DNA of 64,000 bases from Limanda limanda (GCF_963576545.1 NC_083649.1:1417454-1481453), one strand, 5' to 3'. Counted from the stretch's first letter, positions 21,041 through 33,473 are shown. Translations and numbers: made by a program. The notes: generated by a model from the sequence alone, not told the origin.

Positions 21041-22106
21041 ACTTAATTTATTGATTAAGATCAGTCTCATTTAGATCTAGTTCACTTAGAAATCTCAATA
21101 TTTACTATTAAAGATTATATAGTGAACAGTTAAGGTTTATAGAGTTCTTGACAGTTTTACGGTTGGCAAACTTCACTTATGCAACATTAATGACAGGACA
21201 AGTTTAAAATTTTCATTAACCTTGATTTAACTTGTAACACAATATCACCACATATATCAAACTTATAAACACCACACAGAATCAAATAAACAGTCTTGCT
21301 TAGCCTAGTAAAATTATTAAGCCCAGATTATGTTACCAGTCCAAGGAAAAGGGGAAAAGAAGTTGCAGTCCAGTTCTCAGTTCTGTGAAGTCTCTGGTTG
21401 GTCATAAGGTTTCTGCTTCCGTGGTTCTGTTGAGCTGTGCAGTTCAGTTGCTTATTGAATCTTTAGTTCTTACCTGCAGGACACCGAGTCGCTGCAAGGA
21501 GTTTAGAAGAAACTTGGGATGCGTGGAGGTTTTCTCGAGAAGATGAGCTGGAAGCTCGACCTTTGACCTCCGGTTGTTGGATAGAGAAGATTTGAGCTGG
21601 AGAAATCAGGTTTCTCCACTCGCCGATGCAGGAGGAAAGGCCAGCAGCTTCCCCCTTGGAAGAGTTGTGGAAGAGAGTGGACCCCCCTCCCTCGGAGTTG
21701 CAGGAGAGACGGCTGGCCGCCTGTTGTCCTCAGTGGGGTTCGATGGAAAGAGAGGAGCAGCCCTCCGCCCTCGGAGGGATTGGAGAAAGAGAGAGAGTTT
21801 GGGGAGGCCTGCTCCTAAATAGGCCCAGTGACCCCCAGGTCATATGACCAGAGTGACCAATTGGAGTTGATCTTGGGTGGCTCATGGCACCTAGGTGTGA
21901 CTGCTGAAACAAAAGGAACCTGTAGCCTCCTGGGAGACTGAGTTTCTTGGCCTTCTCAGGACAAAGAGAACACGTTGCACTCTGGAAGATGAGTTCACTC
22001 CAGCAAATGTGGCTTGTGGCTTTTTCAAGACAAAGAACATGTGCTTTCAGGTTTTTGACTTCCAATACAGGCCTGCTTTTTGCATAAAAACCATGTCCCA
22101 ACACCA
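21041..22106 (-). repeat. Uninterrupted, divergent copy of LTR-like repeat
   Basis: Matches the right part of 14058-14910 joined directly to 17582-18132, without the CACTA insertion, and so provides its empty site at 21462-21464. It ends exactly at ACACCA (22106), abutting LINE sequence; the left terminus TGGTGT is lost at the Gypsy junction. It is more diverged than the other copies, so it is an independent older copy and not part of the recent duplication. Confidence 0.65.
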
Positions 22107-22707
22107 GGATTGCTTTGAAACAACAGATTGGCAGATAATCTGTGTTGCAGTGGATGGGGACATTAATGAATACACAGACACTGTCTCTGCATATATCTCC
22201 AAATGCACCGATGATGTTGTCCCTAGGGTCAGTGTTAGGACTTTCTCAAACCAAAAGCCCTGGGTAAATGGTAATGTCTGTGCTATGCTCAGAGCACGGT
22301 CCTCTGCCTTCAACTCCGGTGACCGGAGGCTTTGAGGAAGTCCAGATGTGACCTACGGAGGGCCGTCAGAGATTGAAAAAGAGACTACAGGGACAAGCTG
22401 GAATCCAACTACCTCAGCTCCGACCCTTGACGCTTGTGGGGCGGCCTGCGACACATAACAGGCTATAAAGGGAGAAATAGCAGTGATGATCAGCCGGCCG
22501 CCTCTCTACCTGATGACCTCAACACCTTCTATGCACGGTTTGAGGCAACCATCACCCTTACATCAGCGAGACTGGCCGAGGACCGAGATGACTGCACTCT
22601 GTCCGTGACCGGGGCTGACGTGAGGCGAGAGCTTCAAAGAGTGAAGCCTCGAAAAAGTCATCTTGGCACGATGGAGTTCCAGGCCGCGTCCTCAGGGGTT
22701 GCACCGA

Positions 22708-23017
22708 CCAGCTAGCGGAGGTATTCACCTCCGGGCGGCTGTGGCTGAGGGGTAGAGTGGTCGTCCTCCAACCTGAAGGTCGGCGGTTCGATCCCCAGTC
22801 TGAACCATCTGCATGCCGAAGTGTCCTTGGGCAAGATGCTGAACCCTCAATAGCCCCCCATAGAATAACAAAGTGCTGCAAGTAGATGCACTGTATGAAT
22901 GTGTGTGTGAATGGGTGAATGTGAAACTGTACTGTAAAGCGCTTTGAGTGGTCTTCATCAGACTAGAAAAGTGCTATTTAAATACAAATCCATTTACCAT
23001 TTACCTCCGCTAGCTGG
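22708..23017. repeat. 15-bp perfect inverted repeat bracketing the SINE
   Basis: CCAGCTAGCGGAGGT (22708-22722) and its exact reverse complement ACCTCCGCTAGCTGG (23003-23017) bracket the SINE. Both belong to LINE sequence on either side. Confidence 0.8.
22734..22999 (+). mobile_element. tRNA-derived SINE
   Basis: 266 bp. It has an RNA polymerase III A-box-like GTGGCTGAGGGGTAGAGTGG near the start and a B box GGTTCGATCCC about 40 bp later, followed by a tail ending in AAATCCATTTACCA. Near-identical flanks TTCACCTCCG and TTTACCTCCG (22724-22733, 23000-23009; one mismatch) look like the target duplication. The insertion is only in unit 2. The exact SINE family was not determined. Confidence 0.8.
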
Positions 23018-23554
23018 ATCTTGGACTTCCTGACGAGCAGACCCCAGGTGGTGAGAATGGGCAACCACACATCTGCCTCACTGACCCTGAGTACCGGGGC
23101 CCCTCAGGGCTGCGTACTCAGTCCCCTCCTGTACTCCCTGTACACGCTGGACTGTGTGGCAACACAAAGTTCCAACATCATCATTTACTTCTTAAGGCGA
23201 CTGAAGAAGTTTGCATGGCTGCAAAAACACTGACAAACTTTTACAGGTGCACCATTGAGAGCATCCTCTCAGGCTGCTCTGCTGCTGATCGCAAGGCCCT
23301 GCAGAGGCTGGTGAAGACAGCGAAGCGGATCATCGGCTGCCATCTCCCTTCCGTGCAAGGCATCTACAACACAAGATGCCTGAGAAAAGCACGGAAGATC
23401 ATCAAGGACCACAGCCACCCAGGCTGTGGACTTCTCACACTGCTGCCGTCTGGGAGACGCTACCGGAGCATCCGAGCACGGACCACCAGACTCACAAACA
23501 GCTTCTTCCCCCAGGCCGTAAGGCTTCTGAATCAGAAACACTGACCCTCTAAAC

Positions 23555-24977
23555 CAGTGGTTCTTAACCTGGGTTCGATTGAACCCCAGGGGTTCGGTGA
23601 GTCACTCTCAGGGGTTCGGCAGGGCTCAAGACGCACACAGTATAGCCCGGTTCACACTAGCATTGTAGGCCTTAAAAATTTGCTGCCGAGAATTTCGCAA
23701 CACACAATTTTTCTTCGCCGTGTTAGATTACAAATATTTAGTTGCTTAGTAAAAATGTGTTACACAAAATAAATTCAGCCCACTTGCATTATTTGTGACG
23801 TCCGCTTGGCCATTATTGGCTGCAGCTGATCACGACCCACTGCTTAGCTTTGATATCTGTGCTGCAGGGAACTTGGTGCGCTCAGTGGTCGACTTGTGGC
23901 TGTCTTAATTGTACGTCATTTGTGATTTTATTTTAATCTTTCAATCCCTTCATACTAACTATGTCGAGCAAAAAAAGAAAGTGGTTGGACGAATACGTAC
24001 AATATGGATTCACTTGTATAAAGGAACGTGATGGGTCATCAATGCATGATTTGCAATGCCAAGTTGAGCAATTCTAGTCAGGCACCGGCAAACTAAAGGA
24101 ACACTTCCTAAAGCTGCATGGAGATTGGAAATACAAGAACACAACGCTCACTGAATTCAACGTGAAGAGAGCCAGATTCGATGAAAAGGCTACTCTGCCT
24201 GTGCTCGGCATGTACCCATCGACAAACCGATCCTCACAGCATCGTACAAAGTTGCGTACCTGATCGCAAAAGCACTGCAAATCAAACACCATTGGTGAAA
24301 CACTCGTAAAACCAGCTGCTTTCCCAAATTCCTCTTTCAGATGACACTATCAGCAGCAGAATAGACGACATGAGCGTTGACATCTTGGCTCAAGTAGTTG
24401 CAGATCAACAAAAACCTTTCCTCCAAAACTGGCAGAAGTATTAAAAATTGTAGGTGAATCTGTGAACTACGTGCAAAATAGTGCTGTGAAGCTCTTCAAA
24501 GAGCTGTGTAAGGAAATGGGCTCTGAGTTCAAAGTACTTCTGTACCATTCTAACGTTCGGTGGTAATCCCGGGGAAAGGTTCTGAATCGTGTTTTTGCCA
24601 TGCGTGTGGAATTAGCCCTGTTTTTGCGAGAGTACGAACATTGTCACGCAGATTAAGAAAAGGAACAGACTTTGTCGCGAAAATGATATGAGAGTGGCAC
24701 TTGCCAAGGTGAAGCCGCGCATTTCTGAACTTGTATCTGGAAGGCAACAGCAAAAGTCACATTGATTTGCAGTAAATATTCATTGAGTTATGTTTTTGTG
24801 TGAAATTCAAATTTTGTTCTTTGAACACAGTGATTTTGTGTGCAACTGATCATACAACAAAATATATACCTATATTTTTAAGAAATCCTATTTTATTTTT
24901 CCAATTACGAAGGGTTCGGTGAATGCACTGCTGAAGCTTGCAGGGTTCAGTACCTCCAATGAGGTTAAGAACCACTG
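23555..24977. mobile_element. hAT-Charlie-type transposon (unit 2 only)
   Basis: 1423 bp. It has 16-bp inverted ends CAGTGGTTCTTAACCT and AGGTTAAGAACCACTG and an exact 8-bp target duplication CTCTAAAC (23547-23554 and 24978-24985). Unit 3 carries the empty site CCTCTAAACAGTTACC near 31360. The ends are of the Charlie/ZBED class. It is a shortened element with a broken transposase. Confidence 0.92.
23961..24770 (+). pseudogene. Broken Charlie/ZBED-type transposase
   Basis: Starts MSSKKRKWLDEYVQYGFTCI, the usual N-terminus of this family, followed by a BED-finger-like region (GTGKLKEHFLKLHGDW) and KLAEVLKIVGESVNYVQNSA. Several stops and frameshifts interrupt it, and the catalytic C-terminal half (with the hAT dimerisation region) is missing. 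Confidence 0.75.
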
Positions 24978-25439
24978 CTCTAAACAGTTACCATGTACAT
25001 TCTGCTCCACCACCCATACAAATACACTTACTAGACATATATTCATATTATTTAATTTAATATTCCCCGCTCCTTCACCCGGTAAACTGCTGATTCATTT
25101 TGTTATGTTATATGTTATATGTTAGCATTTATACGTTATATGTTAAATGGTATATTATTATTACACTTACTAAGTAATTACTACACGTATATTCATATTA
25201 TTTAATTGAATATTCCCCACTCCCTCACCCTGTAAACTGCTAATTCATTTTTCTATGTTATATGTTATATGGTATGTTATTTGTTTTATTTTGTAAAGCC
25301 CGTCTACTGCGTAGATGCTGCCTGCCAGGTCACAAGAATTTCACTGCTCTGATGACGCTGACATGGGTGCATGTGACAATAAACTTTGATTTGATTTGAT
25401 TTGAAGTCGAACTTTACATCTCAAATCTTTTCTTTCACC

Positions 25440-25470
25440 TGTTTTCAATTTCACTTTGAAGTGAAATGAT
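25440..25470. other. Empty site for the 6.2-kb hAT
   Basis: The sequence CACTTTGAAGTGAAATGATCTT lines up with the joined flanks of the hAT in unit 1 (ACGTTGAAAT, then AAAATGATCTT) with one copy of the target and a few substitutions. It shows that unit 2 never received the insertion. Confidence 0.7.
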
Positions 25471-25746
25471 CTTTGTTAAGATTCCTTATTAACTAATGTG
25501 AAATCAGTGTCAGATCCAGTCAATAGAAACGATCTTCAAAGGGAAACTTTACACTTTTATACTTTTACACTTTTACTGGGGTAAAGAGTTGGAATCAGTA
25601 CTTTATCTTTGACACAAGTAATGAAGAAAATAATCTGTGTACTTATACTTCCTAGTGTCAGCCTCACATTAAAGGGTTTTTACTTCAGCATCATTAAGAA
25701 GAAGATTTAAAAACAGAGTTTCAGTTTCTACAGGATCAGTGAGCAG

Positions 25747-25777
<31 letters not shown>

Positions 25778-26221
25778 TCTACGATCACGAGCTGCTGCTT
25801 TAGAATCAGAATGAAATAAATCAGATGGACGATGTGGAGACACAAACATGATTAGAAGTTTAATAAGAGTCAAAGTGTGAAGACAATATTATTATTACAC
25901 TTTCACACTGCTGGTACTTAATGATAATTATAACAGTAATAATAATAAATGTCAATGTTTTCAGATGTGTATTTTCTATACATCATATAAGTACAACGTA
26001 ACGTAACATGTACCTTTTGACACATTTACTTCAATAAAGACTGAATCTGCAGTTTCTCAGTAAAACAATGAAAATGTAATTTACTTTGTTGATTAAAATC
26101 ATTTATTTCCTGATTCATTATGACTTTAAAAAAAAGGTTCACTGATGAAAACATAAAAACAGAGAAGACGCATGTTTCCTCTAAATAATATATTCTAAAC
26201 TTCACTGTGTTTATATGAGAA
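25471..26221. other. OR 3' flank (unit 2)
   Basis: Homologous to 11054-11843 with more substitutions. It has a short (CA)n at 25748-25775 and the AATAAA-bearing 3' region of the OR on the minus strand near 26102-26107. No gene seen. Confidence 0.55.
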
Positions 26222-27156
26222 TTATGAGACTTTTCTGGACTGAATCAGTTTAGACAGAAACGTTTGTATCTCTTTGGACTGGACTCCGTAGATGATGGGG
26301 TTCAAGCTGCCGGGGACGATGTGAAACAGAATGGTGCACATCTTCCTGTAGTCAGATAACTGAGGGAAGCGATGCAGAATAACGATAAGCATTCCACAAA
26401 AGAACATGATCATATACGACATCAGGTGGGTGCTGCAGGTCTTCAGGGCCTTACTGTTCAGAGACTTGCTCTTACTGGTCACACACACGACTGTGATCTT
26501 AGCGTAGGTGAGAACTATGCTGCCGATAGAAGAAGAGAGCAGGACCACGGTGAACGTGAGGCCGTAGATGTTATTAATAAACACACTCTCACAGGAGAGT
26601 TTGAACAGCGAGGCGTTGTCACAGAACGGGTTCTGATCACTGTCCTGCATCGGTTCAGTCTTATGGTCAAACCCAGCAGAATCCCCACCAGAACAAAGGC
26701 TGTGCCCCAGGCAGACACAGTCAGCATGGCCACTATGTTGTTGGTCATGATGGCGGCGTAACGCAGAGGATTACAGATGGCCACGTATCTGTCAAAGGCC
26801 ATGATCATCAGTATCGTGTGAGAGGTGGTGGCATACATGTGCGTGGAGAACGCCTGCAGCACACACTCGTAGTAGCTGATGAGGCGCTCGGAGGGAGGAC
26901 GCAGGATGTCTGACAGCAACCGGGGCAACATGATGGAGTTTCCCACGATGTCATTTACGGGCATGTTACAGAAGAGCAGGTACATGGGCTGGTGAAGGTT
27001 CTTATCTATAAAAATCACCACCAGAATGCCGATGTTTGCTAAGTTGATGAGGATGTAGGAGAGTAAGAAGAAGAAGAAGACGGGGTAGACAGAAACCTGT
27101 GTGACCTTTAATCCCTCCACCTGCAGGGTGTCGCTGTTCCACGTGAAGTTTTCCAT
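26222..27156 (-). pseudogene. Olfactory receptor pseudogene, single-base deletion (unit 2)
   Basis: Same gene as 11844-12779, but one base is missing at about 26633/26634, where the other copies have TTCGTGATC and this one TTCTGATC. The change falls in the second extracellular loop after TM4. The 5' part stays open for 213 codons, ending in wrong-frame residues, and the 3' part is open from 26650 to the normal stop. No other disabling change is apparent, and the TATA box and splice acceptor are intact, so the loss looks recent. Sequence is closer to the unit 3 protein than to units 1 and 4. Confidence 0.92.
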
Positions 27157-27376
27157 CAACCTGCAAACAGAAGCTCAAGGATCAGTTTTCACATAGTTTA
27201 AATAAACAGAGTTTTAACTGCAGACGATAAATCAGGAAAAACATTAGAAATCAAAGAGGATTTAAATGAGACAACATTAAAACAGATGAACGACACCTTC
27301 AGTTTCTGTGAAGTTATCAAACACCGAGAGAACAAACTTCTGCTGAAGCCGGGAGCTGGATTCACTTTTATAGGGA
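27157..27376 (-). promoter_or_regulatory. OR promoter and leader intron (unit 2)
   Basis: TATAAAA is intact on the minus strand (27366-27372), as is the acceptor TTCTGTTTGCAG before the ATG. The pseudogene could still be transcribed. Confidence 0.6.
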
Positions 27377-27666
27377 AGTCGTAACCAGGGGCAGGGAACT
27401 CGGATCATCTGGGAATTAACCTGAACAACATCAGAGTTCACGTTTAAACTTTTCTACCTGAAAGCAGCAGCTTGATGAGAGTGAGTCTGATGTGTGAGTG
27501 TAAACAAGAGAAAGTTTCCTCCTTCTCTCCCTGAGTGTCTGTTCTCTGTGACTCTGGTGAGTGGGTTCCATCTCCTGAGAGAAGAACTGACTGAGAGTCA
27601 CAAACTGTCTCAACCAGCTGCAGCTGGAGAGTGAAGCTGTTCATCAGTTAGAGTGACAGAGTGATG

Positions 27667-27956
27667 CTTTAAAGGAGACATATTATGCCCATTTTACCAC
27701 AGTTGATATGGTTTTTAGCTATCCATTAGCTCTGTAGAAATATGGCTACTGGAGACGAAGATACAATCTTGCAACCATATAGTTTTGAACCAGAGTCAGG
27801 TGGGCCGGAGCCTGGCTCAATTCTGGTCGTAATCCCATTTGACGCCATCTAGCGTATCGTTTCTGACATAGAGGAACCACAACAAATCGCGGGAGTTGTT
27901 TTTTCCAGAGTTTTTGGGACGGTAGACATGCTAGATACCCAAATTAACGTGTAGAA
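27667..27956 (+). repeat. Unclassified transposon-like fragment (unit 2)
   Basis: Copy of 13290-13579 with the same start TTTAAAGGAGACATATTATG. Confidence 0.4.
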
Positions 27957-28434
27957 GCACTACAAAAGTTATCAAAGATGAACTGGCGGCGCGGGACTCT
28001 CCGGCTGATTTGGACACGTTCATTGCTACTGCTATCCGCATCGACGGGCGCCTCCAGGAACGGTGACGAGAGAGGGCGGGGACAAGTAGTCAACGTAGCC
28101 GTCTACCCTCACCACTTCCAGACTTCTCTGCATCGATCACGAGCGTTCGCAGCGCACCAGCGGCCTCGGCAGGGCCAAGCTGTCATCAGTGTAACATGTA
28201 CTGTGGGCAGGGAGGTCAGTATGTGTCATCTTGTCCGGTAAAAGACAGGGCTTACCAGAGATTCGGAGGGCGCTGGTGAGCCACATTACTAGTTCTGAAA
28301 AGCCCTCTTGGCTCCTTATGCATGTCCAGCTCTTCTGCAGAGGACAGACTAATACAGTCTCTGTCTTAATTGACTATGGGACCGACACCAATGTTGTGCA
28401 ATAATGGTTTGGAGTGATACCGGTGATGTGATGC
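27957..28434 (+). pseudogene. Gypsy gag-protease remnant (unit 2)
   Basis: Copy of 13580-14057. A substitution at about 28065 (GGTGACGAG against GGAGACGAG) introduces a stop in the gag frame that is absent from units 1 and 3. Confidence 0.7.
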
Positions 28435-29283
28435 TGGTGTGCCTTTAGGCATTCAATAAATTTGGTTATCAAAATAAAATATAAAACATTAATATTTAAA
28501 ATATTAATATTAAATCATAACTTTAGTTTGTTTAAGTTCTATCGGGGAACCACCCTTCACAGAAGGGAAAAGATAGCCAATTTATTCATTAAGATCAGTC
28601 TCATTTAGATCTAGTTCAATTAGAAATCTTAATATTTACTATTACAGATTATATAATGAACAGTGAAGGTTCATAGAGTTTTTGACAGTGTAACGGTTGG
28701 CAAAATTCACTTATGCAACATTAATGACAGGACAAGGTTAAAAGAAAACATTTATTGTAAACATAATAAGTATAAAACACCAATTACTAAACAAAATACT
28801 AACTAACAAAGATGTGTGTGTGAATGTGTGTGTGTGTGTGAGAGGGGATCTCTGTTAGCTAACAAAGAGAGTCACACCTTCCTGTGGTCTTTTAAGATGG
28901 TCTCTAAGATAGCAGCTCCCCCCCTTCCTCTGGAGTGGGGGAGTGGGTACGAACGTAGTGATATGCAGTGTCTGTGAGAATGTTAATTAGAAAATGGCAG
29001 GGTCTGTGTAGAGCTTAACTCACATTAACTTTCATTTAGCTTGTAACTACAATAACACCACATATATCAAACTTTAAAAACACCACACAGAATCAAATAA
29101 ACAGTCTTGCTTAGTTCTAGTATCATTATTAAGCCCAGTATGATACCAGTCCTCCGAAAGGAAGAAAGTTGCTGTGCAGTTCGGTTAGTAGTTCGTCCTG
29201 CCGGCTGTGTGAAGTCTTCTGGCTCGTGTGGTCTCTGCTTCCACGGTTCTGTTGAGCTGTGTAGTTCAGTTGCTTATTGAATA
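28435..29283 (-). repeat. LTR-like repeat, left part (unit 2)
   Basis: Copy of 14058-14907. A deletion corresponding to unit 1's 14908-15052 removes the join to the CACTA element, with a short AT microhomology at the break. Confidence 0.6.
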
Positions 29284-29517
29284 TGGGGGATATGGAGAAC
29301 AAAGGAGAGAGCCGCGGGGGGGCTCGCTGAGCCTCGCGGACCGATCGCGACGTGTGATCTAATTAGCATATGAATCGGAGTCAAGCCGCTGGCTAGAACC
29401 TCTCTCTACTCACCATTGGAGGATACCACAGACCCTTGAAACTAATGTCACTCGTGATTGGCTGGTAGAAGTGTTGCTATTGGTCACCTTATGGGTCATT
29501 GCAGTGCACACGTTGGG
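29284..29517. mobile_element. CACTA-type element fragment (unit 2)
   Basis: Matches 15053-15285 of the unit 1 CACTA element. Both ends of the element and the captured module are missing. The right edge joins LINE sequence (ATGGCTCTGCATGC) at about 29518, marking a rearrangement breakpoint. Confidence 0.7.
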
Positions 29518-31778
29518 TCATGGCTCTGCATGCACTACGCAGTTTTATGTTTATAATGTATTTTCTTGTTTGTTTTTTTGTACACACTGCACTGTCGCTC
29601 ATGCAGTATGATCGACTAGCACTTTTGGAAATATGTTCGACGCTAAATACTGAGTTTTTTTCAACTTACCGGAGTGTTTGCTGTGGCTCCTTTGTTCTAC
29701 AGCTCTGCTTACCAATACCCCGACGGAAGAGAAAGAAGCGAGGGAAGCGCGCCGGTGTCCTGTGCAGAGGTCAGACGAGATGCTGCAATCACCCGCTGCC
29801 GAGCATTCTGCTCGCGAATGTTCAATCCCTGGACAATAAAATGGACGAGCTGCACGCACGGATTAACTTCCAGCAGGACATCGCAAACTGCTGTGTGCTG
29901 GAGCTCACTGAGACCTGGCTGGATCCCATGGTGTCTGACTCGGCCGTCACTACGGCCGGTTTTCCATCTACCGGCAGGACAGAACCCCCGAGTCGGGTAA
30001 GAGCAGAGGTGGAGGTATATGCTTAATGGTGAACTCTCGCTGGGGCTCGGATGTTGCTGCAATTTCAGCACACTGCTCACCAGACCTGGAGCTGCTATCG
30101 GTAAAAGTCCAAGCTTTTTACCTTCCCCGTGAGTTCAGCTCCGTTATAATCACAGCTGTTTACATTCCACTGCAGGCCGACAAAACATGCGCATTAGAGG
30201 ATCTGTACGGAGTTATTAATGGACTGGAGGATGCACACCCTGAGGCCGTCTCTATTGTTGTTGGTGACTTCAATTGGGCTAATATGAGGAAAGTTCTGCC
30301 AAAATATCATCAACACATTAACTTTCACACCCGGGGTGACCAGACTCTTGACCATTGTTACTCGCAAATACGGAACAGCTACAAACTCCTCCCCCGCCCC
30401 GCTTTTGGGAATTCGGATCACACCTCCATTATGCTCATCCCAACCTACAGTTTAAAGCTGGAGTGCTGAATCCATTAGCACTCTCCAGGATTGCTTTGAA
30501 ACAACAGATTGGCAGATGTTCTGTGTTGCAGTGGATGGGGACATTAATGAATACACAGACACTGTCTCTGCATATATCTCCAAATGCATCGATGATGTCG
30601 TCCCTAGGGTCAGTGTTAGGACTTTCTCAAACCAAAAGCCCTGGGTAAATGGTAATGTCCTTGCTAAGCTCAGAGCACGGTCCTCTGCCTTCAACTCCGG
30701 TGACCGGAGGCTTTGAGGAAGTCCAGATGTGACCTACGGAGGGCCGTCAGAGATTGAAAAAGAGACTACAGGGACAAGCTGGAATCCAACTACCTCAGCT
30801 CCGACCCTTGACGCTTGTGGGGCGGCCTGCGACACATAACAGGCTATAAAAGGAGAAATAGCAGTGATGATCAGCCCGCCGCCTCTCTACCTGATGACCT
30901 CAACACCTTCTATGCACGGTTTGAGGCAACCAACACCAACAACCCAGTCCCCTCCTGTACTCCCTGTACACGCAGGACTGTGTGGTAACACAAAGTTCCA
31001 ACATCATCATTTACTTCCTGAGCAGACTCAAGAAGTTTGCATTGGCTGCAAAAACACTGACAAACTTTTACAGGTGCACCATCGAGAGCATCCTCTCAGG
31101 CTGCTCTGCTGCTGATCGCAAGGCCCTGCAGAGGCTGGTGAAGACAGCGAAGCGGATCATCGGCTGCCATCTCCCTTCCGTGCAAGGCATCTACAGCACA
31201 AGATGCCTGAGAAAAGCACGGAAGATCATCGAGGACCACAGCCACCCAGGCTGTGGAATTCTCACACTGCTGCCGTCTGGCAAATGCTACGGGAGCATCC
31301 GAGCACGGACCACCAGACTCACAAACAGCTTCTTCCCCCAGGCCGTAAGCAACACTGACCCTCTAAACAGTTACCATGTACATTCTGCTCCACCACCCAT
31401 ACAAATACACTTACTACACATATATTCATATTATTTAATCTAATATTCCCCCCGCTTCACCCGGTAAACTGCTGCTTCCTTTTGTTATGTTATATGTTAG
31501 GGGTTATACGTCATATGTTAAATGGTATATTATTATTACACTTACTAAGTAATTACTACACATATATTCATATTATTGAATTGAATATTCCCCACTCCTT
31601 CACCCTGTAAACTGCTGATTCATTTTACTACGTTATATGTTATGTCATTTTTTTTTATTTTGTAAAGCCCGTCTACTGCGTAGATGCTGCCTGCCAGGTC
31701 ACAAGAATTGCACTGCTCTGATAACGCTGACATGGGTGCATATGACAATAAACTTTGATTTGATTTTTGATTTGAAGT
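29518..31778 (+). pseudogene. L2/CR1-type LINE remnant (unit 3)
   Basis: Copy of 2524-4790 in better condition. One frame runs from about 30026 to 30469 through most of the endonuclease (ITAVYIPLQADKTCALEDLY, VVGDFNWANM, GNSDHTS), where units 1 and 4 are broken by a small rearrangement near 3170. The RT deletion is shared. Near 31345 it lacks the AGGCTTCTGAATCAG stretch of the C-terminus present in the other units. Confidence 0.82.
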
Positions 31779-32691
31779 CGAACTTTACACCTCAAATCTT
31801 TTCTTTCACCTGTTTTCAGTTTTACGTTGAAATTAGTGCTGTCAGTTAAACGCGTTATTAACGGCGTTAACGCAAACCCATTTTAACACCGTCAATTTTT
31901 TTAACGCGAGATTAACGCAGAGCTGCAGCTGCAGCTTCAGTATCTGTGTTCGCCTCCAGTCTGACCTGCCCCCACTTTTGGTTTTAATATTTCGCCAACT
32001 AAAATATATATTTTTAAGCTATTGTAGCGTCCCCGCTTACACAGGACACGGAACTTCTTCGTGGTTTAGTAACTTGTATTTTCCTCTACACGAACATGTG
32101 CACTTCTCACTCTTACTCCGTCACTCGCAGACATCAACACTTCACTTCCTCATTGATCCCCAAACAACCCCATCCTATTGGTCCAAACAGTCACATGTTC
32201 CACCCCGACCCCTTCACTGACCCTGACGCTCCTTCAACACAGTGTTTTACTGAACATACGTCAAAAACAAACATAAACATAAACCCAGTCCGTTACACTA
32301 TTAGGCTGCAGCTATATGTTTTTATTTATTCGAAAATAGGGTACTTCTTATTTCATACATTTTCCACAAATAAGGGGAGGACTCAAATAGCCCTACAAAA
32401 TTCTGTGTTTAATTTATTTCAAAGTAGGCCGACACTTGCCTGTGTATTTTGTTTGTTCGTTATTTTGTTGCTTGTCTGTTTGAGTAGCTAGCTGTAAGTA
32501 GTACGCCTACCTTTTATTGGTAACCTAACTGTTATGGTTCATTGTTTCTGAAATAAGAGGCCTGACTGCTATGTTCACAGCAAACTTGAAAAAAATAAAA
32601 TATTAAGCCATGGTTTAACTGCACTATAGGCTGAGTCCTTGTTTACCTGAAATGTGAACTTTATAATTTTATTTTGTACCGCCCTGTTTGG

Positions 32692-33473
32692 TATTGATAA
32701 TACACCACTATTCACACACATACACACACACTTTAACGTGTGGTCAGATACACATCATGTCCTTTGAGCGTAAACGCACACACATTCACACATAACAGTA
32801 CGTCATACTTCTTTTCAACTTCAGATGATTCATGCTTAAACTCTGATACAGGCTTCTCTGCTCCTAAACTTCAGATACACACACACATCTCCAGCTAGTT
32901 GATTGAACATTCTCATACTCCGTATCAAACAGGGAGTCTAATACACAGCAGATTAGAGGTAGGGGAGGCTTTCTCTCACAGTGCTTTCATGAATAACTTC
33001 ATTATATTGAATTCTGAGATGTCTTCTCTCCTGTGAAATTATCAGTCTTAGAATGCTTTGAGGCCGGGACACTATGACCTCACTTCACTTCACTTCACAC
33101 ACATACTGAGCACACACACTCAGGCAACATGCTTATGACCTCTGGTAACCATAGCAATGGCGTGCACGTACAGCGTCATCATCACACAACGCCAGGAGGA
33201 GGACCCAACGCCAGGAGGGCAGGACTGCCTTGTGAAACAGCCAACGAGGCACTGCCCCGCGTACAAGAACCTCTGTCATGCCCAGTATATCAATATATAA
33301 GCTTTGTGCGCACTCTGCCTCAGCGCCAGTTTTCCTGTGCAGGATCAGGGATCAGTGGACCATGCATGATCATTTGCTAGACACCGCAGTTTTCTGACCT
33401 GTGACCTCTGAATAAACCTGCTTAATTTTAACTTGAGAACAATGCCTCCTGCCTTTGATTTCCACCCGCAACA
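32692..33473 (+). repeat. 5' LTR (unit 3)
   Basis: 782 bp. It shares TCATGCCCAG (near 33276-33285) with its own 3' LTR, while both LTRs of unit 1 and the solo LTR of unit 4 read TCACGCCCAG. Confidence 0.8.

Larger units (their letters stand above)
22107..25415 (+). pseudogene. L2/CR1-type LINE remnant with SINE and hAT insertions (unit 2)
   Basis: Corresponds to 3489-4790. The endonuclease half is missing, but more RT is kept than in the other units: TFYARFEATI, LSVTGADVRRELQRVKPRKS at about 22593-22650, [11 protein letters not shown] and the RT block [19 protein letters not shown] at about 23083-23140, then the C-terminal block to 23544. The 3' UTR with its tandem repeat and TTTGATT tail follows the hAT insertion. 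Confidence 0.82.
17984..29517. repeat. Segmental duplication unit 2
   Basis: Relative to unit 1 it has a 1001-bp hAT in the Gypsy remnant. Unit 1's 2049-3488 (end of Gypsy LTR plus LINE 5' half) is replaced by a 1.07-kb LTR-like repeat. The LINE retains more RT sequence and carries a SINE and a Charlie-type hAT. The 6.2-kb hAT is absent. The OR is frameshifted. The CACTA element is reduced to a fragment, ending at a junction with LINE sequence at about 29518. It is clearly the most divergent unit. Confidence 0.85.

Noticed and set aside
22734..22810. A tRNA gene
   Set aside because: The A and B box-like motifs are those of a SINE head; no cloverleaf with a proper acceptor stem is visible and a SINE body and tail follow.
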